From: Panaeolus papilionaceus
Lineage: Eukaryota > Basidiomycota > Agaricomycetes > Agaricales
Direction: 5' to 3'
DNA length: 64,000 bases
Assembly (NCBI GenBank): GCA_015501605.1
Contig: JADNRZ010000008.1
Span: 1,674,001-1,738,000, forward strand
Position numbers and translations under genes: made by a program. The notes below the pieces were generated by a model that saw nothing but the letters and a program-made list of their open reading frames with translations, made no database searches and had not been told where the DNA came from. The first letter of the stretch is position 1. The number at the start of each line of letters is the position of its first letter. Below are positions 10,508 through 24,792 of this stretch, piece after piece.

Positions 10508-12053
10508 TCATACCTTCCTATAAACTTCCCCAACCCATTCCAAATTCTGCACAGAATCGCTCTTCTCGTACCACGTCCTCGGCTCCCTCTCTCTAACCCT
10601 ATCCACAAACGCTTCGAGCTGATACCGATACGTAGTCCACCAATCCGCTCCCTGCTTCTTCATACCATCCCCATCCCTCGGCCCAAATACGTACACCTTC
10701 TCCACCCGCTCGTGCTTCACTTTCGCTCCCTTCTCGTTCCCTTCTGTATGCTTGACCACGATCTTATGGTATATAGCCGGAATCATGTAATTCGACAGGT
10801 ACACGCTACCATTAGTGCATCGAATGGTGACGCTCATATCGAGATTGGGGATGACGCCGTAGATATGGGGCGCAGCGATGCTGGTGCGGAAGGTCGCAGT
10901 GGGATTGGGACGGGAAGCCGGGGAGGAAGTGACAATGTCGAGGTTTGCTTCGACTGTGAAGTCGAGTTGTGGGAGGTTGGGGAATGAGGTGTGTGTTGCC
11001 GAGGAGACGGTCATGGACGTGGGAGAGGTGAAGTATCGGATGACCTCGATTGGATAGCCTGTGTGATCGGGGTATTACTATGGGTTTGTTCGAAGTTCAT
11101 GCATCGAAGAAAGAGAGAAAATAAATCAACGTACATCCAACATCCATCAAGACCCCCCTTCCTTCTTTAAAGTCATTTTCAGTGTATGTGCGCGTGATCG
11201 CACCCTTTGGACAAAGCCCTGCCGCTTCTACGTGCGTCACGGCTCCCAACTCGCCAGAATCGATGATCTCCTTGACGCGCTGAATCGCTGGATGGAATCT
11301 AACAGATGGGCAAATTCAATTAATTTAATGATGCGTTGCTGATGAAATAAGGATCAAATATGTTGCGGTTGCACTCACCTTGTATGCATAGCTTCCATGA
11401 TCACCAATCCCTTCTCTCGAGCGACATCGTGCAGTCTAGCTGCTTCTTCCGGTGTGTTGACCATTGGCTTTTCGACTAGAACATGTTTTCCTGCGTTCAG
11501 CGCTTTGAGGGACCATTCGTAGTGGAACATATGGGGAAGCTAGAGTAAATGTCACGTCCCATAAGAAATCTGATGCGATTCCGAGGTGGCAAATAAGGGG
11601 ATTATGACATACAGGGATGTAAACGGCGTCGATATCAGGGTCATTCACCAGCTCTGCATGCACCAAAAAAAATAATATCCCGCACAGTATCAGCATTCAA
11701 AAAACCCAATATTTTTCACGAATGTCCTATGCATACGCACCATCATAACTCCCACTCCCCGAATACACCTTCCCAATCCCATGCTTCTTCGCAAACTTCG
11801 AAACCTTAGCTTCATCACGGCCTGCAATAGCGGCAATGACCACGTCTGGGTGGCTTTTAACTGGGATAATCAGAGCGTTGACGGTGATGTCGGCTGCTGA
11901 GAGGACGCCGAAGCGCAGGGGTGTAGAGGTGAGAGGCGAGATTGGCGGGTTGAATACCTGTGTTTATAACGTGTAGCATTAAGAAGTGTATATGATGGAT
12001 ATGAAGCGTTGTACCTTGTATACACGGGAGACGAAGCCGAAAATCGAAGACAT
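10508..12053 (-). CDS. Gfo/Idh/MocA-family NAD(P)-dependent oxidoreductase (dihydrodiol dehydrogenase-like)
   Basis: Six exons on the minus strand: 12053-12015, 11957-11741, 11653-11613, 11539-11379, 11298-11135 and 11058-10508; all phases close and give 390 aa. The N-terminal Rossmann part reads LRFGVLSAADI, then AAIAGRDEAKVSKFAKKHG and DPDIDAVYIP. The family EKP signature is present in KHVLVEKPMVNTPEEA; the C-terminal half carries GVLMDVGCYPIEVIRY and GVIPNLDMSVTIRC. Such enzymes oxidise trans-dihydrodiols or sugars such as D-xylose with NADP in the cytosol; the substrate cannot be told from sequence. Length and layout are normal. An inverted, broken copy lies at 24793-26256. Confidence 0.9.
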
Positions 12054-12750
12054 ATCGAGTGAAATTGAGTTATTGGACGATGTCGACAGTTGAGAGTGTG
12101 GAGGGGACCGACGGAAGAGCAACTTGAAAGGCCAACTGGTACGTATCGTGGTTTATAATACACCTCGAAGAAAACCTTGGCTTTGTAGTCAGCACTTGAA
12201 GGTTCGGTGACAGTGATCATACTATTAGCCTTGCGACCCAACAACATCGCGAGGAGTTTAAACGAGCGGTGAGTAAGATTATGATGAGTGAATTATCTTG
12301 GTTCGCGACGCCGGTGAAAGACCGGGTTTCCGACTTGGAGACAGAAGGGTCAGCCTGGGGTGACATCTCGAGTTTGTAGTAGCAAATCCCAGTGGCTTTT
12401 GATCAGCTTTTCTTTCACTGTTAACCATTTTTATGTAATAGGTTTACACTGTCCGATGAGGTGAAGCAATTTAGATGGATTTCAAGTGTTGTCTCAAAGG
12501 AAGTTCAACCATGTGTTCGAAAGCGCGCATAGGCGCGTCCGAGATGCCCTTAGACTTGACCTTGAATTCAAATGTTGAAGTTGCGTATATCCACAGTAAC
12601 AAATCGGTTGACGTAGACCGTCCTGGATTCGAGTAGAATATTAGTCGCTGTTATCTATATTTTTTGAATGAAACTTATTACACTACCAGACAAAATAAAA
12701 GCTGCAGAAATACTTGGGCCGCCTGATTCAGCTAAGGATGTTAGCAAAAT
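12054..12750. other. Intergenic between oxidoreductase and U6 copy 2
   Basis: Promoter side of the oxidoreductase, with a TATA-like TTTATAATA near 12152. No gene seen; a small frame at 11870-12247 crosses the gene start out of frame. Confidence 0.4.
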
Positions 12751-12815
12751 AAAATAAATATTGAGCTCCGTAGAGCTACCACTCCGGGAAAGCGTGTCAT
12801 CCTTGTGCAGGGGCC

Positions 12816-12846
<31 letters not shown>

Positions 12847-12870
12847 TTCGTATGTCACCCCGAAGGGGAC
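12751..12870 (-). ncRNA. U6: U6 spliceosomal snRNA, copy 2
   Basis: Identical to copy 1 from the 5' hairpin through ACAGAGA and GATGACACG to the 3' hairpin; a T4 run at 12754-12751 ends it. It lies upstream of the oxidoreductase on the same strand, the same order as copy 3 with the broken oxidoreductase copy. Confidence 0.93.
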
Positions 12871-12900
12871 ATAGTGTAGACATTCACACAGTGGATGCCT

Positions 12901-12933
12901 AAACCGAGTTTTGTGTTTTGGCTGGTTGACGGG
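12901..12933 (-). promoter_or_regulatory. Conserved U6 upstream element, copy 2
   Basis: Minus strand reads CCCGTCAACCAGCC then AAAACACAAAACTCGGTTT, exactly -63 to -31 from the U6 start, matching copies 1 and 3. Confidence 0.75.
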
Positions 12934-13236
12934 GTTAGCACCTTGTCTTGATCATGAGTTGTAACGTACTCGTAGCTCTGAGGACGCACACAAACCAATC
13001 GCGCAGTCAAAAAATATCAATGATATAATATCATATACAAATTTCATATTTATAAAAAAATTCAAGAAACGGCAGGACACAAAGAAGTCAAAAGAAGAGA
13101 AAGACGAGTGAAAAAGAAAAAGAAGAGTGAAAAGAGAATCATCATCACAAACAAACCACACATCTCGTCTCATTCACCAAGTTCCATCCAATGTCACCAC
13201 CCTTTACCACCCCTCGCCCCCAGGCTCGTGCCTCAT
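12934..13236. other. Intergenic, no gene seen
   Basis: AT-rich 3' flank of the penta-EF-hand gene. A Phe-rich frame at 12952-13173 looks like chance translation of A/T runs. Confidence 0.4.
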
Positions 13237-15258
<2,022 letters not shown>

Positions 15259-16646
15259 ATTCAAGTCTTTAAGAGTTGCGAGTTGGGAGAGAGGGACGAA
15301 GAAAGATGAGAGATGAGAGAAAGAAGAAAGAGGAAGAGGCCCGTGATGTTGATTTCGAGCTTCTTATGTATTTATTCTTGGCTAGGTTGGGCTATGGGTT
15401 ATAATTACATTACAATATAAAAGATAACAAACCATGTCTTAGAATTAGTATTCTTATTAGATTAGATATGTAATGAACTAATCCCAACGCATCGCATCGC
15501 CGCCCACAAGTTAGCACAGCATAGCAGATCACAAGCCCCTGAGTTTCCCCTGAACCCCGACCGAGCTGTGCAAAGTCCTTATCTTGACACTTCTTGACAC
15601 TGCCGCCCATTTTATTTCATTGTGTACTTCATTCGTATTGCATTGCATCACGATCACTGACACTGGCATGCACAGTACCTGCACTGTGCACAAAAATTGT
15701 CAGCGGCTAAATACACCGCCTACACCAATTCTGAAGTCTAGATGATAGATAATCTAATCCAATCCATCACACCTCCGCTTAACAAAGTTCTGGACTTTTC
15801 ATCTCCGCTCATCTTTCTCGGTTCCTACACGGCGTACTTGCATGTATGTACTTAGTAGAAGTACGTAGCACCTCACCTCCACGACAATCGTGTGTAACTT
15901 ACACATCTATCGGGTCCAAACCTCGTTCAAAGGAGATTCTCGTCCTTGACACTTCCGTTCACATCGCGTCGAAGTCGAAGGCTCAGTCTGATGTCAACAG
16001 GTCCAAGCGCCGTGGTCCAGGCATATCATAGTCTGCCAGAAGTTGACGTCATCCTCTCTGCGTTGTATTTATAGCTGAGTGTTTACGTACTTAGCAGCCC
16101 ACAAGAAATCAACAAAGCATATCGAATATAGCATGGGCATGAGCACGAACATGAGCACTATGTACTTACAACAGTCTTGCGTAAAAAGTAAAAATAAAAT
16201 AAAAAAGAAAGAAAAACTTGAGATAAACTATGCAGAGTCTATGAAGGGGATATCTCTCTTCACCCCACTCCACTTCCCTTCTCATAGCTTGGGCAAAGTG
16301 AAAGTGAAGGTGAAGGCGAAGAGTTTTAAGCAGGTAAAATGAAATAAAATCAAGGGTGAGGTGAATGAAGAATATCGAATAGAAATGTGCGGCTTGAAGG
16401 ATGAGGGATGACTGGGATATGAAAAAAGTCAGAAGAAAGACGAAGTCGAATATAATCACAAAAAAAAAAGAAAGTAAAAACCAAAGTGAAAACCAAGACC
16501 AAAACCAAGATCAGCGAATGAAGAAATCCCACATCAACCGCCCGATCCCAACTGCGCCGTAGTATCCCCCAGACTATCAAGTCACAACACTCGGGACCGA
16601 ACCCATCCCCCACAACTTATAACTTTCACTCAACCTCCCCTCCCCA
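15259..16646. other. Intergenic with a short ATCC tandem repeat
   Basis: About 1.4 kb without a supportable gene between the PEF start and the SPT7 stop. It includes purine-rich stretches and, near 16300, short AAGTGAAGG-like repeats. An ATCC microsatellite near 15166-15186 lies just inside the PEF first intron. Small frames at 15846-16342 show no family features. Confidence 0.4.
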
Positions 16647-19600
16647 TCACCCACCCGCCTTGACCTTCTTCACAGGCGACTCCCTCCCTGTCTGTCCTGC
16701 CCCCGCTCCTGCCCCAGCACTCATACCATAACTCATCGGTCCCATCCCAGCGCCTACCATGCCCATTCCCATCGTCCCAACACCCACAGGCGGCGGTATC
16801 CCAGCCATCCCCACACCCACAGGAGGCGGTATCCCCGCCATCCCCAGCGCTGTTACCCCACTCATGGGTACAGGCATCGCAGGTGGCAATACACCGCTCG
16901 GCAGGGTACTCGTACTCGATCCCTGCTGGGATTGACCCTGTGTTTGAGTCTGCGTTTGAGTAGGCGTAGGGGGTTGCGTCTGGCTCCCCGTCCCCGCCCC
17001 ACTTTGACTCTGACTCTGACTCCCACTCCCACTCCCACTCCCCGTCCCCGTAACCCCAAGCTTCGCTTTCTTCTTCAACCCCGTCCCCCCTCCAGTCCTC
17101 ACCGCATTAATCTGTCCAATCGGGCCCATCTTCATCTGCGCAGGCAGTGGCGAATCATCAGGTAACGCCAGATCTGGCCTCGGCACAGGTACAGGCGGGG
17201 GAGGAGGGGGCGCAGGGGCTGTATTGGGTGCTGCTGGGAGCGCATTTGCAGTTTTCGCATTAGGCGCAGCAGGCAACGTATTGGGCGCCGAAGGCAGCGT
17301 ATTCGGTGTAAGCCCAGGAATCTTCGGACCAGGTAACGCAGGAATACTCGGCCCAGGCAGTGCTGGGATCAGCACAGACTGCGGCGGGGGAGGGGGAGGA
17401 GCCTGCTGTGCCGCCAGCGCAGTGAACCGCGCCTGATAATACGGTTTGAGCAACCCAATCTGATGATCCACCTTCTCCGCCGTGAGCGGGATGAAAGGCG
17501 GAGGGGGCGGGTACGGTGGTGGTGGTTCTGTTGGTTTGAGTGCTGTGGGTTTGTTCTGGAATTTGCGCCCCTTGAGGAGTTTCTTGGGGATGGTGAGGTT
17601 GGATAGCCCGCTTTCTGCTGCGATACCGAGTTCGCGGAGGCCGAGGTAGTCTTCGCCGAGGAGGTCTGCGAAGTCGCCGCTGTATATGTTGGATTTTTGT
17701 TAGTATTGATACGTAGAAAAAGAAAAAGAGTAAAATAAACGTACAAAGCCAAAACACCAGCGTCCTCTTCATCCTCTTCTTCCTCAAACAATCCTTCGTC
17801 TTCCAGCAACTCTCTCTCACCACCCGCCTATTTTGTGACGTCAGTTCAACAATGTTGATTCCAAAATGTCAAGAAAAAAAAACATACCGTCTCTCTATAA
17901 GCACTAACAAGCTTCTTCTCAAGCTCGCCCAGCCTTGCACCATGTCTCTCAATATCATCCTTGATATACCGCTCAAGGTCTTGAATCTTAGCAGAGCCGC
18001 TCTCGAATAACGTGTGGAGTATGATTTCCTATAGTTCATAAAATCAGAACTAATCTTTTGGCAACGAGTGAAGATGGATGGATTTCTGATTTGTGGCTTA
18101 CCTCTGGTGTCATTGTCTTCCCAAATTTATCTGTAAGAAACCGTATTGTTCTCCCCACGTTGGATAGATACTCTCCACAGATATCCGAAAAGACGTCGAG
18201 TGCGACTTTGGATGTACCTGCAGGCGAGGGTTAATATGGGTTTTGATGAAAGTAAAAATTTAAATTTGTGAATAAAAGGATGAAATGAAGGACAACTAGG
18301 ATGAGAATGGAGAAATGAAAAATGAAAAGAGAGCATAAAGGAAAGGAAAACGAATAAAAAGGAAAAGGAAGAATAATGATAAAAAAGAAAGAAAGGGACC
18401 AACCTTGAAAACCAACATGCTCCAAAATCTTACTCGTCGACCAATGCAAACAATCACTCGCATTAGCCTCACCCATCTCAACACCACTCAACAAATGCAG
18501 ATCCCTCTGCTTCATCTTCTTGCCCTTCTTCGTCGCACCACCACCACCACCAGCCGCGCCTTTACTCTTCCCTTTCCCCTTCCCCACACTGGCACTGGCA
18601 CTCCCCACAGCACCCTCCGGCGTCACAGGTCCAAACCTCCGATTCCACAACCCACTCCTCTCAATCGTCCACGGCTCCTCATCAATCTTATCATCAACCA
18701 CCTCATCATCATTCAACCCCGCCCCCACTCCCCCTCCTGCGCCCATCCCATACCCCCCCGCTCCTGCGCCATACCCCGTCGCCCCCATCCCCGCCGCACC
18801 ATACCCCTGGGTCGCACCCTCCCCGCCCTCCTCGTCCTCCTGAGGCGCCGACATCGCATTCAGCGCTAGGAATTTAGCATGTGTATGTCTGACCCTCCGC
18901 ATTGTCTTGATATTATTATTCATAATTGATAATAGCGATTTAGGGTTTTTGTCTGGACTCAAGGGCTGGCCTTGTGTTTGGGACTGTGACTGGGATTGAG
19001 ATTGTGATTGAGATTGAGTCGGTGAGATATTCATAGGTGATCCAGGAGTAAGCATCAACGACGACGAGGTCGACATTTTCGGTTTCGTAGGCGTTGTAAA
19101 AGCCGTTGGAGACATGGGCTTCTTTCCCGCTTTTACTGGCGACATCGTCAGAACGGGGGACGTAGACGGGCCCGCAACAGGTTGTGTCTGTTTCTGCTTC
19201 TTCCGCTTCGCTTTTACATTTTTCGACGACGATGGGCCAAATGGTATTGCCGGCAGCCCATTTGCCAGCAATGCGTCAGATTGGACAGCGCCCCACCACA
19301 GTTGTGAAAAGTCGTCTTTGTCTTCGATTAGTGGCGTCGGATACTGCGTGCTCACTTTCGCTCGTTTTCGTGGTTTATGGTCAACCACGCCGTTTCTAAA
19401 ACAAATACAAAACAAGTTAGCAAAATCCCTAACAAAAACACGAAAATATGGATAAACCAACTCACAATTTCCTCTTCTCACCCGCACTTCCACCCGCAAG
19501 CGGACTATCCACACTCATCGCATCATCCTCTTCATCCTTCACCTCAACCTCAACCTCCATAACAGGCGCAAGTTCTCTCAACGTATCCCTCAACTCCACC

Positions 19601-20926
19601 TCCTTCATCTCCTTCTCCTCACCCTCCTTCGCCTTATCCCTCCTCGTCTCCCTCTCCTTCCCCTTCTCACTCGTCATCCCACTCCCACTCGCCTGAGAAC
19701 TACTACCAGGCGGATACAGCACCAAATCCCCCCATCCCCCCACCTCATCCACACCCATGCTCAAATCCCTAAACGTCCGCATCCCCTCCGGCGTCCGCAC
19801 AATTGCAGGACTATCCTCAAACCTCACACCCCGCTTACTCGCAAAGCTCTTCACATACCCCTTGCCCACCACTGTCCCTGACGGCGTCCGTCCATGACCA
19901 TACCCCGTTCTACTCCCGTTCACATATGTGCCATTGATAGACCCAGAAGAGGAGGTGGAGACGCCGTTGATGCGGGGTCGTGCTATGCCTGCTAGTGAGG
20001 ATGAGGAGGAGTAGGATGATGATGCGGGGAGGTTGGACGGGAGTGGAGGATCCATTCTGTCTTTCCGGTCTGTGATGTTTTGTAAGAGCCTGTTCGCTTT
20101 CTGCTCTAAACGCTTGACACATTGTCGGAGAGGGTGGTTCTGTGTGATTGAGATTTTAGTGAGATTTATGTATATAGATGAGTTGTGGGATTGGGAAAGT
20201 GGGTGTACCTCTGTAGCGTTATAGGTATAACAATTCGTCCATATTAGGTTGAGGTCATCTTGGAATTCGAGTTTGGATTTATAGGCTTTCTGTTTAACTT
20301 TTTTGTGCATCGTTTGAAAGTCCATAGGTTGTGAGATGACTGATCAAAATAATGACAATGTTAGCAGGAGATCAACCTAAACGGTCATTTTACAGCTGAT
20401 GGGATATAAGGATTACAAGGAGTTGGTTGAAGGGGAAAGAGACAGGTGAAAGGGGTAATAATAGGCAATGCATACCGTCATGATAATCTGGCACCTCTGC
20501 TCTCGACACAGGCTTAAGAAACGCCTCAGCGTCGCGGTTATCCTAACACACAATAAACATCATTACTCCAGACCCAATAATAAACACACATACCACAGTG
20601 ATCATCCTCAAATCCGCTAAAAGACCTTCTAGCGCGTCATAAAACGCATCCGACAATTTCTGTTCATGGGCTTTCTACATGTCCAAATTAAATCACATCA
20701 ATACCATTCACTGCAATCAATAAAATAAAATAAAGATGAGTTCCACATACCCGTCCTTCTTTAACACTCGTCAACAGTAACCTCAAATCCGCCGTCGGCT
20801 CGACCTGGCTTTCCGTCAAAGTTCGTAATAGGTGCTGTTCACATACGATCAGGGTCAGCAAACCAACACATTCTTCTCTCCTCATACCCCACAAATCAAC
20901 CAAACGAAATTAAAACGTACGTTCAT
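16647..20926 (-). CDS. SPT7: SAGA complex subunit Spt7 (bromodomain and histone fold)
   Basis: Eleven exons on the minus strand: 20926-20921, 20834-20751, 20674-20594, 20542-20476, 20339-20209, 20139-19466, 19395-18404, 18217-18102, 18028-17888, 17827-17745 and 17679-16647, closing in frame to 1135 aa. The bromodomain spans about residues 65-155: AFLKPVSRAEVPDYHDVISQ, PMDFQTMHKKVKQKAYKSK, LNLIWTNCYTYNATE and the NHPLR motif. A second conserved block (TMRRVRHTHAKFLAL, WTIERSGLWNRR) is followed by a histone-fold region (SKVALDVFSDICGEYLSNVG) and a Pro/Gln/Gly-rich tail. Spt7 scaffolds SAGA with Ada1 in the nucleus. The 6-nt first exon (ATGAAC) is the least certain part. Low-complexity QS and Gly/Ala runs interrupt the middle. 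Confidence 0.93.
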
Positions 20927-22180
20927 GATAAAGTGCTAATCCAATCCCGCGTCGTTGCAATCCAACACTTGAAGTGATATACCGTCCCGGTGGTTAGAGG
21001 CCAGAGGTAAACAAAGTCCGACTCGTCGTCAATCCTGTGTCTAGGGCCGCAATCCAGGTGCAATCCAACGTCGTAAACGCACGTTAAGCCACAAGGAAGC
21101 CAAATAAAGCAGTCAACCCTCGTATGCGTATCGCACTCCTAAGTCCAGACCAGCGCCTTTAAAGCCAAGAACTAACTCCGTAACAGAAATCGCACCCGTC
21201 AGCGTCGTGACGAGCTGCGCCTCCCAGCCTTGCAGATGCCCAGATGTAATTATATGTGTCAACAGAGATGCGAGCAAAATGACTTGTTAAGGTGTGAGGA
21301 AGGGGTATGTTGAATCGTCGTGTTTTTGTCGTGAATGAATGACGGGATGATGTAGCTGTTAACAGTTAAGGATAATAAGCAACTGTAATCCATTATTCCT
21401 GTTTTGGGAATTTAAACTCCGATAGGCTTTGTATTAAATAGAGGTAAATACAGACTCATCTTCAATTTTACAAGAAATTATAGTATATGAAGGCTATAAA
21501 AATATAAGAGCGAGTTGAAAGAGATTTTAGATAAATTATCAGCATTTTTCTGTCTTTTATATGACGAGGGAGAACCCAAATTCACCTGGGTCTTGGGCAT
21601 CATGCACTGAGAAAGCTGGGGCCCTTCCAATTGTCAATTAAGTATGCCCTTTCATCACCACTGAAATAAAATTCTATTGACGGGTCAACACAGAAGTTAT
21701 TTAAATTCAATGACGATTTTCGACCCTTGCTCATCTTTTACTTTTTTAGGAGTCTAGAGTGACACCAACGAAAAACAACAACGATGAATTTGTTGAAACA
21801 AAAAATGAATTTTAGTCATTATGCTACACATGCGCCTAGGTGCATACTGGATCCATGAAGCCAAAAAAAAAATCAAAACAAAAAAACAAACAGAGGAACA
21901 ATGGATGTGAAGGGAAAAGTTGTAGCGAGAAAGGGGTTAGGATTGCAGAAATGTTGTAGAAATGGCAAGAGGGTATTTGGATGTCATCAAATGGGTGGAA
22001 AATCGTAAATTACTTGACGCAAAAATACACATACAGAAACGTGAGTAGGTGGATAAACGAGAAGGAAGGACGGGGAGGGGGTGCATACCAACTGCATTCG
22101 ATTATATATATGTGAACGCAACGGTAACCGAGGATAAGAAAGGGCTGGACAGCACGCAGACAAACGCCAAACCCATCCAA
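20927..22180. other. Intergenic, SPT7 promoter side
   Basis: About 1.25 kb with no supportable gene or RNA. It separates the SPT7 start from the 3' end of the next minus-strand gene; A-rich runs near 21860-21890 are the only marked feature. Confidence 0.4.
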
Positions 22181-23544
22181 TTACCTAAAATTAAAACTAA
22201 ACCTCGGAGCCGTACTAGGCGTTGTCGTCGCAGGCGTCCCAAACAACGAGGTATTGGCTTGTGGAGCACCCAGCGCCAAGGGTGTAGCAGGTATCAGCGA
22301 GCCCACGCCCGGCGCGGCACCGATCTGCAATGGGGTAATAGGAGGAACACCCAGTTGCAGCGGGGTTGTCGAAGTAGGGTTGCCAAGTTGGAGAGGTGTA
22401 GCTGGGGGGATGAGATTGGTTGTGATGGGCGGTAGGACGGAGGGGACGCCTGGGAGGAGTTCGGCGGAGGTCATTTCACGGTGGGAGAGGAGGTATGCGA
22501 TACGAAGTTCCTGGGGGACAGATGGGTCGGGTCAGAAAGAGGGTATGGAGCAAGGTGTAGGAAAGGATGGAGAAGGTCACATCAAGGAAATAAATATATA
22601 CCTCTGTACTATGCTTGTCATACAAAGCATTAGCGGTGATACACTCCAGCGTCTCATTCGATCCTGGCACGGGTGTCCCACTTGATCCCTCCTTCTTCGG
22701 CACGACGAAAGGATCCATCTTGATCCCAGGAGGAGCCAGCTTCTGTCCTCGCATGTAGGCATAGCATCTCATTTCCTAACACAAAAGGCATGTCAGGGTT
22801 CAATTCAAATTCAAAGTACCCAACAGGAACGAAAAATGACGGAGCAGATACCAAGTACATGGTTATAAAGATCAAAAAACAAAATGACCACTCACCTCAA
22901 GCGAAAAAAACGCATACTCGTCCATCCCACAAATGCTCTCAAACATCTCATTAGTTCCCGAAGTCCCACCAGGCACAACCCTCGCCGAAAACTCCTGAGC
23001 AGCAGGGATATCCCCAGGATTCGTGATCTTTGGTTTCGTCGTGCTCAACGCCAGTGCCCCCGCTCCTCCTGTACTCAATGACGAGCTACCAAACGAAAAC
23101 GGAGGTCCCCCTGGGTCAGTTGTACTTGATGGTGTCCCTACACCCGGGGATGAGGAGAGGATGTTGGGGGGTAATGTTACGGGCAGAGGACCAGTTGGGC
23201 CCATGCTGTGTGGCACGAAGAGAGGTGGAAGGTTCAGGGCTTTGCGAGCGTTCGCGTCTGTTGGTTCGGGTGGGCATGGGGCTGGGGGTTGACCTGTAGT
23301 CTGATATGCTTTTATGTAGTCGTCGATGCGGACTTCCTGTTGGATAATGTATCGGTGAAGAATGGGATGAGATATAGAAGTAAAATAAGAATATAGAAAT
23401 GGAGTAAGTAATCGTACAAATGAAGCAGAAGGCAGAAAGGAGTCACAGAATCTGAAAACCCACCTCGAAAGATTTTCCGTCCAACCCCGTCAACAATGCC
23501 GGAACTAGACTCATAAACACTCCATCAACACCTCCTAGCGGCAT
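22181..23544 (-). CDS. FG-nucleoporin-like hypothetical protein
   Basis: Four exons on the minus strand: 23544-23464, 23336-22896, 22775-22602 and 22510-22181; phases close, giving 341 aa. Conserved-looking segments are GKSFEEVRIDDYIKAYQTTG, FESICGMDEYAFFSLEEMR and CYAYMRGQKLAPPGIKM. The middle has FSFGSSS and the C-terminus has spaced PLQLG/PLALG, SLFGTPAT and FSFNF, sparse FG-type repeats. I recall basidiomycete nucleoporin-like proteins with a (F/Y)xxxPEELRxxAY pattern, so nuclear pore function is a reasonable inference. The start MPLGGVDGVF may be preceded by another exon, because GCTAG five codons in could be an acceptor. Confidence 0.7.
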
Positions 23545-24208
23545 AATGATAATATGTCAACGACAAAACGACTTGCAAATAAAAAACGCGCGTCGATGGC
23601 AGTCTTCCAAACAAAAAAGCAGTTGGCCACTCCCAACTGGTTAGGTTTCTCCAAGTCTTGTTATGAGCTCAACCTTGAGCTTGATTTCGAATTCGGTATA
23701 TTCAGACGTAAACCACTCGTTTCCTTCAGTCTTATAGCAGAGCTAGCCAGCTTGATGTGAGTTGCTTGATTTGTCAATTAGTTCAGGGTCAAGTCTCTCG
23801 AGGTCTTCTTGAGCTTGTTCAAGTCTTGGACGGGTGATTGATAGAGTTCCGTGTAATATGAAGTCGCAGAGCAGATGGTAAAGATGATGAACTTTGAAGA
23901 TAGAGCAGCGAGCTGATTGATCAAGAGACAAGAGATAGATAGATAGATAATATGAAGATGGATGGATGGAAACGTGCCGTCCACAAGGCAGCAGGAGCCT
24001 TCTGAGTCCAATTTGTCTTTGGAGCGGGTCGTATCACAAATACCGCGTGTTAATCAGGTTATGAACCAGATATTCAGTCCAAATCCCTTGAATCGGCAAT
24101 AAAGGACGCGCAAGAACCGTAGAGACTGTGGTCGTGGTGAGAGTCGAGTTACAGGACACCAGGGAAGGTGGAGGGGGATTGAGACAGGAAATATCACATG
24201 ACCTTTAC
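23545..24208. other. Intergenic between nucleoporin-like gene and U6 copy 3
   Basis: Shared upstream region of a minus-strand protein gene and a plus-strand snRNA gene. A GATA-type tetranucleotide run lies near 23935-23950. No gene supported. Confidence 0.4.
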
Positions 24209-24241
24209 CCCGTTGACCAGCCGAAATACAAAACTTGGTTT
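24209..24241 (+). promoter_or_regulatory. Conserved U6 upstream element, copy 3
   Basis: Reads CCCGTTGACCAGCC then GAAATACAAAACTTGGTTT at -63 to -31 from the U6 5' end. Spacing equals that of the other two copies, although the sequence between it and +1 differs. Confidence 0.75.
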
Positions 24242-24271
24242 CACCTTACTGCATGAGAACACTTTCCTTAT

Positions 24272-24295
24272 GTCCCCTTCGGGGTGACATACGAA

Positions 24296-24326
<31 letters not shown>

Positions 24327-24393
24327 GGCCCCTGCACAAGGATGACACGCTTTCCCGGAGTGGTAGCTCTACGGAGCTCAATATTTATTTTTT
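24272..24393 (+). ncRNA. U6: U6 spliceosomal snRNA, copy 3
   Basis: Plus-strand copy, identical to copies 1 and 2 over the RNA: 5' UUCG hairpin, GATACAGAGAAGATTAGC, GCCCCTGCACAAGG, ATGACACG, then a 3' hairpin. The terminator here is a T6 run at 24388-24393, stronger than in the other two. It lies upstream of the oxidoreductase pseudogene on the same strand. Confidence 0.94.
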
Positions 24394-24792
24394 GTTATCG
24401 TTCTCACTTGTATTATTTCTCTTGGGGCTCTACTGTGGCTTAAGCTTTCGGGGAAATGAATCATCATATTCGCTCTGTTATCGATGCGTCCTTTGTTAGC
24501 CATGTTTTGGATTGATGACCAAGGGAATCTCGAGGCGCCAATTCACATTTTTTGTAATGCTTGTGACTAAAGCAATCTCGGATGACAATCGATACTCTGT
24601 GGGGTACTCCTACATCAAGCGTTTGGATTTCGTACTTGAAGATCGCCATACAGAGAATAGGAGAAACTGCATCATCAATTTTCTAGACATTGCACGACTT
24701 GGAACAAACGAAAGAGCTGCGATACCGACATACATATCCCTGCTGACGACATAGACCTATCGACATAAATAATCCTCAATTAATCCCCAGAA
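24394..24792. other. Intergenic, no gene seen
   Basis: Between U6 copy 3 and the oxidoreductase pseudogene; it corresponds in position to 12054-12750 in the other unit but is shorter. Nothing supportable. Confidence 0.4.

Noticed and set aside
12655..12858. Open frame beginning MTYEKIGTIQRRLAWPL, with an identical start at 24284-24499
   Set aside because: It is translation of the U6 snRNA sequence; the repeat across loci reflects the RNA gene, not a protein family.
16859..17165. Arg/Val and Thr/Pro repeat frames on both strands
   Set aside because: Shadows of the low-complexity Gln/Ser/Gly tail of SPT7.
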